The notes beneath the pieces are model-generated. The model saw only the letters and a program-made list of their open reading frames with translations, did not search any database and was not told the origin of the DNA. 64,000 bases of DNA. Source: Paenibacillus profundus (GTDB taxonomy: Bacteria > Bacillota > Bacilli > Paenibacillales > Paenibacillaceae). Positions 36,082 through 45,851 of the stretch are shown here, in pieces (position 1 is the stretch's first letter; each line of letters begins with the position of its first letter). The stretch spans positions 62,001-126,000 of the forward strand of contig NZ_JAJNBZ010000017.1 of assembly GCF_021369635.1 (NCBI RefSeq), read 5' to 3'. The position numbers were made by a program, and so were the translations under genes.

Positions 36082-38403
36082 TTATTCACTCAACGTCCAT
36101 AGCGGAACATTGGGCTGCGGTAAGTTCAAGCTGTCGATAGTAGTTCGAACATGTTCCGAATAGTCCCAACCCCAGCGGTCGAAAAATTCCAGTAAGTTAT
36201 CTCCGCACACCCGAGACACCATCTCCACGAACAAATCGATCTTCTGCTGTTCTGTGCGCGGCAATTGGTCCTTCGGCAGCTCGCGGTATGCGATATGAAG
36301 CCGAGTGAACATATTCCAACCATAAGCGAATTGCAATTGCCGCATCATGGCCAGCCGCTCGAACAATCCGATGTCGGTAAACTTCTGCTTACCGTCAATC
36401 CGGTTCAAGAACGCCATCGCCTTTTCAAAATAGGAGCGCCCCTCTTTGTCCCTCTCTTCCGTCAGGCGAGACGGATTGCCGTAATAGTCCTGGATGAGCA
36501 GCGAATAAATGTTGACCGACACCTCGACGATGTCTTCCCAGAACCAAGGCAGCTGTTGATATTCATGACCCATCTCATGCCAGAATCCCCAGCCGTGCTT
36601 AAGCGAGCTGAACTTGTCAAAGGTAACCGCTTCTTCGGCAGCAGGCTCGTTCGGAATCATGATCGGATGCCCGGAATGCATATATCCGGCGCTAATCTGC
36701 ACGTCGGCGGCTATCCGGTGCGGACGATCCGGCGTGCGGTGCGGCATCGGCTTATCCGGTCCGAGACCGACGAACTTATCGTATTGGTCGATCATGTCAT
36801 CCCACTTCAACATGAGCTCCTCCGGGTTCTCCACTCGCCGGACGACGTCTGAAGGCAGCGTCAGGATGACTTTCCTGCCGCACAGTTCGGCATAAGGTGC
36901 GTCATAATGGCGAATCGTCCCCTGCCATTCCGCCACCGTCGTCTTGCCTAGCTCGAAGTATGGCGCATGAACTGCTCCGCTAACCGCCACCTGCGCCTTG
37001 AAGTCCGCCTGCGCCTTCGTCGGAATGAGGTATATCAATCCGCCGTACGGACTGCTCAGCTGATTGATTCCCGGGGCGAGCGGCTTCCGCAGCGCGACGC
37101 TCGGAGCCCGCTCCCACGTTAGCAGATGCCCCAGCTCATCGGTATGCGCCCCAATCTGCACGTCGAGATGCTCCACACCGTCCGGCACCTCGATCGTAAT
37201 CCGTTGCCCCGCTGGCGCGTACAATCCGGTACCTGCCCAATAGCCGGGCGGGACGAGCATCCGCAAATAGCTGAGGTCCGCGTAGTCGAAGTCGACATCG
37301 ACGAGCTGCTCGTGCACGACGGGCGCGTCATCGCCAACGTTGCCGGGGAATACTTCGGCATATGGCGAACGGACGCCGTCCGGATCGAGACTCACCTGCT
37401 CGAACGCGTACTGCAGCAGTACGCCTGTGTATGGCTGACGCTCTTTCTCGAACGGCAGCGTGATGTCCATCTCCACCAGCTCCGCTGCGGCGATGATCTC
37501 ATGATAGAGCCCGAGCCCGCATTCCGGCGTCAACGAGCCGACCGTGCCATCAATGAGACCGAGCAGCAAGGACCATTTCTTCTTCACGGCTGCGTCCGCA
37601 GCGCCGATGCTGACATCATCAATGGAAAGCGTGCCGTTCTCGATCGCCTTCACCTGCCCGATTAACCGTTGCACATGGGAATCGTTCGCCTTCTCCGGCG
37701 TCAGGATCGGCAGCGCTTGCGGCAGCTCCCAGATGACGTTGTTGCCTAAGCTGATCCCTGCCTTGTTCAGCAGCCGCTGCAGCGGATAATCCCGCACTTT
37801 GACCGGACGATCGCCCGCGAGGAGCTGGATCTCTTCCGACGGTTCCCATTCCAGCTCCCAGCCCTTCGTGTGGACGAGCAGGCTGCCGCCCTGCTGCACA
37901 TACTCATCTAGGCAAGGGAGATCGTCTTCTTTCATACTCCGATCAGCATAAGCGACGGCATACTCCGGAAGCTTCGCGGCGGCTGCCGCCCAACTCGGCA
38001 CGCGCGTCACCTCGATCGGCAGTTCACCAGCAACGTCGAACATTTCCTCCGAGGCCGTCGTGATAATACGCAGCGGCCCTTGTCCCGCAAGAGTCTTCCG
38101 GTAGCGGCCGCTCTCTCCCGTCAGCCAATGCAGCACATTGGCGACGAACTCTCCGCTGCCCGGCACATCGCCGCCGCGACGATTGAATCCGGTTTCAACA
38201 CCGGATACGAGGATACGGCCTTGACCGTATCTCGCAGCGGCTATGACAGGGAGGCCGTCGGGATCGACGGCGGCCGTGAACGCGTCCCCTCCTACGGCGG
38301 CCGCAACCCCGCCATATACTTTGTTGCGCACTGGAATGTCAGTTACTCCGTCATACAGCAAAGCTAAATCCTGCTGCAGCGTCTGTTCCAATACCCGCTT
38401 CAT
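36082..38403 (-). CDS. M60-family (enhancin/mucinase-like) metallopeptidase
   Basis: A protein of 773 residues. Residues 1 to about 100 resemble a glutamine-amidotransferase-like accessory domain (DGLPVIAAARYGQGRILVSGVE). The M60 peptidase domain occupies about 360-680. The zinc site is HEMGHEYQ at residues 609-613 with Glu627 in EDIVEVSVNIYSLL, fitting the gluzincin HExxH-x(8,28)-E rule of PF13402. M60 enzymes cleave mucin-type O-glycoproteins. There is no signal peptide, although an extracellular role is the family norm. AAGGAG is 11 bases before the ATG. It is embedded between permease and binding-protein genes. Confidence 0.9.
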   Translation of the reverse strand: MKRVLEQTLQQDLALLYDGVTDIPVRNKVYGGVAAAVGGDAFTAAVDPDGLPVIAAARYGQGRILVSGVETGFNRRGGDVPGSGEFVANVLHWLTGESGRYRKTLAGQGPLRIITTASEEMFDVAGELPIEVTRVPSWAAAAAKLPEYAVAYADRSMKEDDLPCLDEYVQQGGSLLVHTKGWELEWEPSEEIQLLAGDRPVKVRDYPLQRLLNKAGISLGNNVIWELPQALPILTPEKANDSHVQRLIGQVKAIENGTLSIDDVSIGAADAAVKKKWSLLLGLIDGTVGSLTPECGLGLYHEIIAAAELVEMDITLPFEKERQPYTGVLLQYAFEQVSLDPDGVRSPYAEVFPGNVGDDAPVVHEQLVDVDFDYADLSYLRMLVPPGYWAGTGLYAPAGQRITIEVPDGVEHLDVQIGAHTDELGHLLTWERAPSVALRKPLAPGINQLSSPYGGLIYLIPTKAQADFKAQVAVSGAVHAPYFELGKTTVAEWQGTIRHYDAPYAELCGRKVILTLPSDVVRRVENPEELMLKWDDMIDQYDKFVGLGPDKPMPHRTPDRPHRIAADVQISAGYMHSGHPIMIPNEPAAEEAVTFDKFSSLKHGWGFWHEMGHEYQQLPWFWEDIVEVSVNIYSLLIQDYYGNPSRLTEERDKEGRSYFEKAMAFLNRIDGKQKFTDIGLFERLAMMRQLQFAYGWNMFTRLHIAYRELPKDQLPRTEQQKIDLFVEMVSRVCGDNLLEFFDRWGWDYSEHVRTTIDSLNLPQPNVPLWTLSE

Positions 38404-38433
38404 TAATGAACCAGCTCCTTTTTTATTTGGGGT

Positions 38434-39411
38434 CTACTCTACTAATCCTGTACGCTCCACGCTTTCCACGAAATAGCGCTGCGCAAAGAAAAAGATGAGC
38501 AACGGAGGCAACAATGACAAGAAGCTTGCAGACATCTTAATCGCTTCCACTAACACAAGCGGCGCTTCCTCACTCGCCAGCATACTGCTGATGCTGGCGT
38601 CCACCCTCGACATTTGCGTCGCCAGCGGCACGAGTGGAGATTGGCCAAGGAACATTCTCGGATAATACGTATCATTCCATGTCCAGACGAACGAGAACAG
38701 CGAGACGACAAGTATAGCCGGCTTCGCCAGCGGGAACATCACTTTCCAATAGAACTTAAAGGCGCTGGCGCCATCGATCTTGGCCGCTTCCTCCAGTTCC
38801 TTCGGCTGGGTCGTATAGAACTGCCTGAAAATGATAACGAACAGCGCTCCCTTAATGCCAAAGCCGAAGATGGATGGAATAATGAGCGAGAAGAGCTTGC
38901 CCTGCAATCCCAGCTTCGTATACATAATGATCATTGGCAGCACGATAACTTGCGGCGGGATGATGAAGGCAAGCACAAGCAGGAACATAAGCAGCTTCTT
39001 AAATGGAAACTGCATTCTCGCAAGCGCATACCCCATCAAGCCGCATGCGACGACATGGAACAAGGCGACGAGCGTCGATATGCCGATACTGACGAAGAGC
39101 GATTGCGAATATTTGAGCGCCGTCCATGCCTTTTCCAAATGACCGAAATACAGTTCATGCGGAATCCACGTCACCGTCGGATCGTTCAAATCCTTCTCGT
39201 TCATCACCATCTTGACCAGCATTTTAAAAATCGGGTTCAAGTAAATATACGAAGTCACTAGCAGAATCCAATAAATAAACAGCTTGAACAGCAATCCCCG
39301 GTTCACTTCACGCCCAAGCACGGCATAGCGAACCGTATGGAGTCCATCCCGTGCCCACCGTTTCTTAAGCTGCGTCGCCTTCCATTTCACTGTGTTCACT
39401 TTTCCGATCAT
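38434..39411 (-). CDS. Carbohydrate ABC transporter permease (MalG type)
   Basis: A protein of 325 residues with six membrane helices after a basic N-terminus. The EAA loop EEAAKIDGASAFKFYWKVMFPLAKP that contacts the ATPase is near residue 210. ATG 39411 has AGGAGG six bases upstream; a GTG at 39426 overlaps that site. It pairs with the MalF-type permease at 39466-40329. No ATPase gene is adjacent, so it probably shares the MsmX-type ATPase encoded at 49848. Confidence 0.93.
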   Translation of the reverse strand: MIGKVNTVKWKATQLKKRWARDGLHTVRYAVLGREVNRGLLFKLFIYWILLVTSYIYLNPIFKMLVKMVMNEKDLNDPTVTWIPHELYFGHLEKAWTALKYSQSLFVSIGISTLVALFHVVACGLMGYALARMQFPFKKLLMFLLVLAFIIPPQVIVLPMIIMYTKLGLQGKLFSLIIPSIFGFGIKGALFVIIFRQFYTTQPKELEEAAKIDGASAFKFYWKVMFPLAKPAILVVSLFSFVWTWNDTYYPRMFLGQSPLVPLATQMSRVDASISSMLASEEAPLVLVEAIKMSASFLSLLPPLLIFFFAQRYFVESVERTGLVE

Positions 39412-39465
39412 TACAATCCTCCTCACATCGTTCCCGCAGCTTCGCCGTATCGTTCAGCCCCATCC

Positions 39466-40329
39466 TTATCGGCTGCGGGCGCTTCTGTTCATCCGCAAGA
39501 ACAAGAGCAATAAAATGGCCAGGAACAGGACGATAACGACAAAATAAATCCAAGCCAGTGCGCTGTTGTACCCGTAGTTGCCGGTATTAATCAATTCAAT
39601 GACCGGATTATACGGAAAGGTGAACATATCGACGACGGTATAGATCAAGTTCAGTAAAATGAATGGTGACATCGCTGGCAGCGTAATCTTCCAGAATACT
39701 TCCCACGGCGTCGCTCCGTCGATGCGGGCCGACTCATAGGAAGACTTCGAAATCGTCTGTCTTCCCGCCAAGAAGATTAGGATTTGCACACCGGAATACC
39801 ACAGAACGAGCACAAAGCGGTTCAGTACGTCTTTTACCGGTTTGGCCCAAGAACTGTCGCTTAAAAATTGATCTAAATATTCTCCGATAGAAAACCGTTC
39901 CAGAAACCCTAACGTTCCTTCTCCCTGATTCACGAATTCCGTCAAAATGTGGCCGGAAGTAAATATGATAGGCAAGAAGAATACGACCCTGAACAGCATG
40001 CGTCCCGGAAAATCCTGATTCAGCATAATGGCGATAAACAAGGAGAACACCAAAATAATCGGCACCATAATGACAATTTCCTGGAAAAATGGAATCAAAT
40101 TGTCGTATAAGGCAGAGCTTCCGAACAATAGCTCGCTGTAGTACTTGAATCCTTGAAAATCGTACTTCAATCCGGTCGGCAGCACCGTTACTTTGTGGAA
40201 GCTCATATAGAGCGAGAATCCTAACGGGAAAGCCATGAACAACAGAAATCCGGTAATCCACGGGGCGACGAATAACAGCGCCTCCAAGTGGCGTGACGTC
40301 TTTGCCTTCATCGTCTTTTTACTGCGCAT
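39466..40329 (-). CDS. Carbohydrate ABC transporter permease (MalF type)
   Basis: A protein of 287 residues with six helices (the first at about 17-40, LFVAPWITGFLLFMAFPLG). EAA loop ESARIDGATPWEVFWKITLPAMSP near residue 200. The GGGGGAGG site is six bases before the ATG and overlaps the end of the DUF5696 gene (two bases between). It forms the second permease pair of the cluster with 38434-39411. Confidence 0.93.
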   Translation of the reverse strand: MRSKKTMKAKTSRHLEALLFVAPWITGFLLFMAFPLGFSLYMSFHKVTVLPTGLKYDFQGFKYYSELLFGSSALYDNLIPFFQEIVIMVPIILVFSLFIAIMLNQDFPGRMLFRVVFFLPIIFTSGHILTEFVNQGEGTLGFLERFSIGEYLDQFLSDSSWAKPVKDVLNRFVLVLWYSGVQILIFLAGRQTISKSSYESARIDGATPWEVFWKITLPAMSPFILLNLIYTVVDMFTFPYNPVIELINTGNYGYNSALAWIYFVVIVLFLAILLLLFLRMNRSARSR

Positions 40330-40331
40330 GT

Positions 40332-42782
40332 TCAGCCTCCCCCCGGCAGGACGGCAAAGTCTTTGGCATCGACTGTGACACCGTCTTTTTCGTACGGTAC
40401 GGCATTGTAATTCACGATAATCCGCTTGCCGTTCGCATACTCGGTCTCATTGACACCTTCTTCCAATGTGCGATGGCCGGCGATAAACTCATTCTGCACA
40501 TCGCCGAGCGCCTCGTTGAAGCGGCTGTACTGCTTCGCGATCTCTTCGGCCCAGTCCTTGTAATATGTGCTGTAGTAATTGAACAGCGAACGTGTGCCGA
40601 TCAATTCCTGCGATTGAGCATGCGTGAGCATAAAGGCAGGAATGGCGCCGTATTCAATATTTTTCAATAAATACGTTCCATAATTGTCCGTCACGTTGGC
40701 ATACCATGAGGAATAGGTCACCAGGCCGTGCAGAGCAATCTGAGCAAACGGTACGGTCTCATCGAGGAACAAGTCGAACGAATTCTCATCTGACAGCCCA
40801 TGAACATGCTCCACATACTTCAAGGCATAGAAATTACCGTTCGTGACGTCTGCCGAGCCCAGCTGTTCCTTCGTCTTGGCGAAGACGTTCTCTTGTATCT
40901 TCCGCGCATCCTTTCGGGTTGCCTTGTACCGTTCGTTAAAATCACTGTTCAGAAACGCTCCGATTCCATACCCGAGCGTTAAGCCGTCAACCCCTAATTG
41001 CTTCGCTTTAGCTAAATCCTTCAGCATAACTTCTTCCATAAATCGCGGACTGACGAGCGTCGATTTCCCCTCATGTTCACGGAATTGAATGACGACCGCG
41101 CCGAGATCCTGCAATCCATCTCTACTGCTGCGGAATCCATCCCGACCGCTATTGTTGAATGTGTAGGAAGAACCGTCCAAGGTGACGCGGTGCCCTTTCG
41201 CATGGGCAAAATCGATGAAATGACTCATGCCGTCATTGCCGCCAATTCCGCTGTCTACTGGAAAATGTCCGCCGTTCTCGCTGAACCCGCCCTTCTGCCA
41301 ACCGGAGTAGGCGATGGACATCTTCTTCACACCGATCGATGTCAATTCATTCACGACTTCCTCTGCCTGCGTTGTCGTGGTGAGCGGTTCATACGAATCC
41401 CACAGAAATCCTTTGCGCGAGTCCGCCCCGAGCAAGTGAACCTGCAGACTGATGTTGTCGTCCTCCGTCTTGATCGGGCTCAGACCGGCGTCTTCCATCA
41501 GGAACTGCCGGAAGCGAGATGCCATGCCGACATAGTCAGACGCTCCGCGGTCAAGGAAATAATAGCGTACGGACCGATCTCCTTCCGTACGCGCTCTGCT
41601 GAATGTCTGGAAGCCATTCAGCTTCCGTTTGTCAGTCGGTTGAAAGAAGCGCTGCCGGTACGTGAATTCCGCCGTCGCCCAGTTGTATTGGTTCATTGAC
41701 TTGGACGGCGCGGCCAGCACGTTGGCATATTCGGCCCCTTGATCGATGACAGCGAGCAGCGCTTGTTCTCCCGACTTGATGCCGAATACAGGCATTCTGA
41801 CCGGCTGCCGAATCGAGAACGAGTTGTTATTGTTGCTGAACGCCAAGTCATCGCCATATATCCGTTCGAAGTAAAAGTTATTGTTCGGAGGCCGATCCCT
41901 CTTGAACTGTACAAGCGTTCCCGGGCCATCCGGGATGAACAGATAGCCGTTCTCCTGTTCGGAGGTGGCTGAGCCTAGGAACGGATACAAGCGTATCCCT
42001 GTAATGCGGGCGTCATTGTCTTTCTTTTTCTTATTTTCCGCTTCGAACTGCTTCATCTCTTCCGCAGTCTTTCCGTCCTTGAAGCCTTCCTCCAGTACTT
42101 TCGTCTCGACATAGTCGTCCTTGAGATTAACTTCAATAGGAATGATGAAGCCAATCTTCGGCATCGAGAAGGTTAGCCGGAATCCGTTCTCCGTCAATTC
42201 AAATTGTTCAATCGTACTTTTTTGATCTATCACGTTCGTCTCTTTCACTTGATCCTTGCGCACGTTGAATTCGACATATTTGATGAACACGGGCGACTGC
42301 ATATGCTTCTTCCAAGTGTCTGTGTTCTCTTTATCCTTCCATCCTTCCGGACTCGGGAACGATCGCCATACATTGTCGTCACGTTTATCCTTCACGAGAA
42401 AATGGCCGCTGTTCTGATGGACCAACAGCTGCAGCCGCGTATTTTCCGCAGCCAATGTGAACTGGTCATCGGACGGGAAGATGCGGGCATAGCTATTTGC
42501 GCCCTCGGTTTTTGCCGCCGACTTTGAAGACGAGGCAGTCGTATTAGACTTCTCTTTGCCTGCTGCAGGCTGGCTCTCCTGCGTAGCCGCGGCGTTGTCA
42601 GCTTGATCGCCAGCCAGCTTCTCAGCCGCTGTCGCGGCACCAGCCATAGAGGCGTCTACCTGATTCGGCTGCTCCGCTTTGTTCTCAGCCGCCCCTGGAT
42701 ATGACATCAAGGTAAAGCTGGTCAACGTGACTAGAAGGGCGACTGCGAATATTCGTTTTACATTGTTGAACGGCTGCTTCAC
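40332..42782 (-). CDS. DUF5696 domain-containing secreted protein
   Basis: A protein of 816 residues with a signal peptide (VKRIFAVALLVTLTSFTLMSYPGA) and a low-complexity linker rich in Ala, Glu and Ser. A long domain of the DUF5696 type follows, which by its strand-helix order (YVGMASRFRQFLMEDAGL, GVKKMSIAYSGWQKGG, HRVTLDGSSYTFNNSG, LGVDGLTLGYGIGAFLNSDF) looks like a glycoside-hydrolase-like TIM barrel. The GTG start at 42782 is seven bases after GGAGG and overlaps the previous stop by four bases. DUF5696 genes typically accompany sugar ABC operons in Paenibacillus; activity unproven. Confidence 0.87.
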   Translation of the reverse strand: MKQPFNNVKRIFAVALLVTLTSFTLMSYPGAAENKAEQPNQVDASMAGAATAAEKLAGDQADNAAATQESQPAAGKEKSNTTASSSKSAAKTEGANSYARIFPSDDQFTLAAENTRLQLLVHQNSGHFLVKDKRDDNVWRSFPSPEGWKDKENTDTWKKHMQSPVFIKYVEFNVRKDQVKETNVIDQKSTIEQFELTENGFRLTFSMPKIGFIIPIEVNLKDDYVETKVLEEGFKDGKTAEEMKQFEAENKKKKDNDARITGIRLYPFLGSATSEQENGYLFIPDGPGTLVQFKRDRPPNNNFYFERIYGDDLAFSNNNNSFSIRQPVRMPVFGIKSGEQALLAVIDQGAEYANVLAAPSKSMNQYNWATAEFTYRQRFFQPTDKRKLNGFQTFSRARTEGDRSVRYYFLDRGASDYVGMASRFRQFLMEDAGLSPIKTEDDNISLQVHLLGADSRKGFLWDSYEPLTTTTQAEEVVNELTSIGVKKMSIAYSGWQKGGFSENGGHFPVDSGIGGNDGMSHFIDFAHAKGHRVTLDGSSYTFNNSGRDGFRSSRDGLQDLGAVVIQFREHEGKSTLVSPRFMEEVMLKDLAKAKQLGVDGLTLGYGIGAFLNSDFNERYKATRKDARKIQENVFAKTKEQLGSADVTNGNFYALKYVEHVHGLSDENSFDLFLDETVPFAQIALHGLVTYSSWYANVTDNYGTYLLKNIEYGAIPAFMLTHAQSQELIGTRSLFNYYSTYYKDWAEEIAKQYSRFNEALGDVQNEFIAGHRTLEEGVNETEYANGKRIIVNYNAVPYEKDGVTVDAKDFAVLPGGG

Positions 42783-44920
42783 ATCGACACCTCCTGATAA
42801 ATCGTATAGAAAAAGTTCTGCAACTCGGATGACAGCCCCGTCATAATGGAAATAAGGACCCACGTAATAAGCATTGCAAAAGCGGTCAGAGACACGTTCG
42901 CAATCGTTTCACCTACACCGTAATTTTGCAGCGATTGAATTTTCCAATAGAAGAGCAATGCGCACCAGACGAACATGCCCATTTCGAAAAAGCTGTAAAT
43001 CGATTGCTCGCTATGCGTCATCACATTAGACAAAGCTGCGAGCGGCAAGCCCAAGAGCACAATCGGGAACAAGGCGTAAGCGCTGCCGATAAACACATCC
43101 TTAAATCGTGCTTCCCCTTGGCGAATACTGCCGATTAAGTAATTGCACACGACCCATGTTAACCACGTAACGGCGAAGATGATGAGAAAAGCAATGCTGC
43201 GCTCATTGCTCGGAATCGGCATAAATACAAAGCTTGTAAAATACTCCTTTACCAACAATACAGCCGCAACGAGCACGAGGATGATGCTTGCGCTTAAGTA
43301 GCTCCCCTTAAAGCTGTAACGCAAATCGGTAAAGCCGTCGATAGGATGCCGCAGTATCGTAAATGCATGCTTCAATTGCTGCAGCAATGGTTTCCGGAAC
43401 CAAGAAACACTCTTCTTGTCTTTATTCCGCCAGAACAACGTGAATTTCTTCTTCCGGCTGCCTGCAATGAGCGTCAGCAGGACAATAAGAAAGAACGCGT
43501 TAGCCACATAAGCGAAGTTCTGCTGGAACCATTGCAGACGAAGCTGCCAGAACGTATCGGAATACCCATCCCCATCCCCAGCCAGCTTGAACAGATCAAG
43601 CGCTTGCTTGTAATCTTCCTGATGATAAGCAGCTTGCGCCAGACCGCGATAAGCTGGAGAATACAGCGCATTCAGCCGCAGCACTTCTTTCCAATGCTGC
43701 TCGCTTTCTTCATATCTGCCCTCCTGTGACAATGCTGTCGCCTTCTGCAGCATCATGCCGAATTCAGTAGGCTCCAATACATGGATTAAGTTTTGAGAAT
43801 CATCCAAAATGAAGAGCGCATTTTTCGAGTTCGTTGCGACAGATACCGGGCTCTGGCTTATGCCAAGCTGCGGTGTGCCGAATGTGACTGGTCCAACCCA
43901 GAAAAATAGCATTTCACCGTTCGGCCCGTATTGGGTTACCGAATTGGATATTTTATCAATGGCGACCAAGTTGCCGTTCCGATCGACCGTAATATCGGTT
44001 AAGCCCGACTTCTGTTCTTTATCGGTACTCGTCGGCTGACTGCGATTGCGGTTGCGGAATCTCGAGTCAAGCCCGAACTTTTTATCTGTCCATTGATTTT
44101 CACCACGGATGTTCAACTTCTTCACTTGCTCTTTCTCCGTAGCGGATACCGTATAGATGAACCCTTGATCATCAATGTGAATGTTGCGAATCGTCGTCGG
44201 CAGCGTGCGCACTTGCCGGCTGAGCTGCTCTTCGGTATAGAATGCCTTGCGCACCAGATCCATAAGCGACACTTCCGTTAAGTTCGTACCGTAAAATCCG
44301 TAGAAATTTCCCTCTGGATCGAGTTGAATCACCCCTTGATAGCTGCCGTTCGAAATGACGTACATGAAACCTCTGCTGTCCACAACCAGATTGGTAGGTT
44401 CATAGTGAAACGTCTCATCGATGAATCTTGATTGCGGCCGTTCAAATTGCTGCAGCAATTTCCCTTCCCGATCCAGTGTGACAATCCGCTTATTGCCTGT
44501 ATCCGCTATATAGATAGTACCGTCCTTCGTGACAAACACACCTTGCGGCGTCTTTAGACCCTCTGCACGAATGTCCCGGATGAACTTTCCCTTGCTATTC
44601 AGATGAACAATTCGGTTATTGTCCGTATCCGCAATATAAATTTCGTCCTTCTCATCGATGAACAGATCCTGCGGTCGCTTGAGCGGAGAATATTCCCGGA
44701 GCGCCTCTCCCTTCTCCGTTCTCGTTACATAAATATCGTTACCGACCACTTTAGCTGGATAATAGGCAGCTTGACTCGGAATGGTGCGGTTATATCCGTC
44801 TTTGCTAAACGTGACGTAGGGCGGTTCCGCTGCGGCCGTGTCAGGAAATAAGACGGCAGCCATCAGCGTAAGTGCAATTCCAAGCAGAAGCAGCCGTTGT
44901 TTCTTCCCTCTCTTGTCCAT
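42779..44920 (-). CDS. NHL-repeat, TPR and Yip1-domain membrane protein
   Basis: A protein of 713 residues. Signal peptide (about 1-30). NHL beta-propeller blades at about 75-390 (LKRPQDLFIDEKDEIYIADTD, TPQGVFVTKDGTIYIADTG, KSGLTDITVDRNGNLVAID). A TPR pair at about 400-470 (EGRYEESEQHWKEVLRLN, YHQEDYKQALDLFKLAG). Then one membrane helix near 485 and a five-helix Yip1-type domain to the end. The propeller would face outward. It lies 21 bases after the MalG-type gene and is co-transcribed. Such a protein may sense or scaffold the transport system; that role is inferred. Confidence 0.87.
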   Translation of the reverse strand: MDKRGKKQRLLLLGIALTLMAAVLFPDTAAAEPPYVTFSKDGYNRTIPSQAAYYPAKVVGNDIYVTRTEKGEALREYSPLKRPQDLFIDEKDEIYIADTDNNRIVHLNSKGKFIRDIRAEGLKTPQGVFVTKDGTIYIADTGNKRIVTLDREGKLLQQFERPQSRFIDETFHYEPTNLVVDSRGFMYVISNGSYQGVIQLDPEGNFYGFYGTNLTEVSLMDLVRKAFYTEEQLSRQVRTLPTTIRNIHIDDQGFIYTVSATEKEQVKKLNIRGENQWTDKKFGLDSRFRNRNRSQPTSTDKEQKSGLTDITVDRNGNLVAIDKISNSVTQYGPNGEMLFFWVGPVTFGTPQLGISQSPVSVATNSKNALFILDDSQNLIHVLEPTEFGMMLQKATALSQEGRYEESEQHWKEVLRLNALYSPAYRGLAQAAYHQEDYKQALDLFKLAGDGDGYSDTFWQLRLQWFQQNFAYVANAFFLIVLLTLIAGSRKKKFTLFWRNKDKKSVSWFRKPLLQQLKHAFTILRHPIDGFTDLRYSFKGSYLSASIILVLVAAVLLVKEYFTSFVFMPIPSNERSIAFLIIFAVTWLTWVVCNYLIGSIRQGEARFKDVFIGSAYALFPIVLLGLPLAALSNVMTHSEQSIYSFFEMGMFVWCALLFYWKIQSLQNYGVGETIANVSLTAFAMLITWVLISIMTGLSSELQNFFYTIYQEVSM

Positions 44921-44941
44921 GTATTAACCTCCGTTATAACC

Positions 44942-45850
44942 CTACTTGATTCCTGAGTGTGCCATCGTCTGGATAACTTTCCGCTGCGATAGCAGGAAGA
45001 TGATCAGGTTAGGAATAAACATAATGAGAGATGCCGCAGCCGCAACCCCCTGCCTTGCCACGCTGTTGGCTAGATTGGACGTCAGCGATTCCACGTAGAA
45101 AGGCAGCGTTTTCATTGCATCGTTCTGCATGAACAAAGCCGACGTTTCCGAATTGCCCCACGCGGTCTGGAAGGAAAGAATCGTAATCGTCGCCATCGCA
45201 GGCGTGACGATAGGAATCATAATCCTCATAAAGATTTGCCATTCCGAAGCGCCGTCCAGCTTAGCCGCCTCCATCAATTCATTCGGTACTTGATCCATGA
45301 ATTGCTTCAGCAGAAACACCCCGACCGGAAGCGCCAATATCGGCAGCACATGTCCCCAATACGTATTCATGATGCCGAGGTTCTTCACGACAATATATCG
45401 CGGTATGCCCATCGTCTCGACCGCAATCATAATCGACAGCAAGATAACGCCGAATATAACTTTGCGTCCTGGAAACGGATGCTTCGACAAAGGATAGGCA
45501 CATAAAGCGCCGAGGATGACCATGCCGACGGTCGCAAGAACGGTTACGATCACGCTGTTAAGAATGAAGCGCGTTACCGGCAAGAACGTATCCTGTGAGG
45601 CATTGAGCAAATCGATAAAGTTTTGCCACGTTCCTTGCTTCACAAAAAATGTCGGTGGAAATAAGAATAATTCATGCAGCGGCTTAAATGCATGGTTAAA
45701 AATAAACACAAGTGGAAGGAGCATAAATACCGACAGCAGCGTCAAGAGAATGAGCAGAAATATTTGCGTTGCGTCCATATTGCGAAAATCGCTGCGATAC
45801 AGTGACCAGGTGTGCGAGAGCGAGCTGCGTATTCGCCGGAACAATGACAT
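44942..45850 (-). CDS. Carbohydrate ABC transporter permease (MalG type)
   Basis: A protein of 302 residues with six helices and the EAA loop MEAAKLDGASEWQIFMRIMIPIVTP near residue 195. ATG 45850 is nine bases after AGGAGG and one base after the upstream stop (TAGGATG), so translation is coupled. Pair of 45852-46841, the first permease pair of the cluster. Confidence 0.93.
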   Translation of the reverse strand: MSLFRRIRSSLSHTWSLYRSDFRNMDATQIFLLILLTLLSVFMLLPLVFIFNHAFKPLHELFLFPPTFFVKQGTWQNFIDLLNASQDTFLPVTRFILNSVIVTVLATVGMVILGALCAYPLSKHPFPGRKVIFGVILLSIMIAVETMGIPRYIVVKNLGIMNTYWGHVLPILALPVGVFLLKQFMDQVPNELMEAAKLDGASEWQIFMRIMIPIVTPAMATITILSFQTAWGNSETSALFMQNDAMKTLPFYVESLTSNLANSVARQGVAAAASLIMFIPNLIIFLLSQRKVIQTMAHSGIK

Positions 45851-45851
45851 C

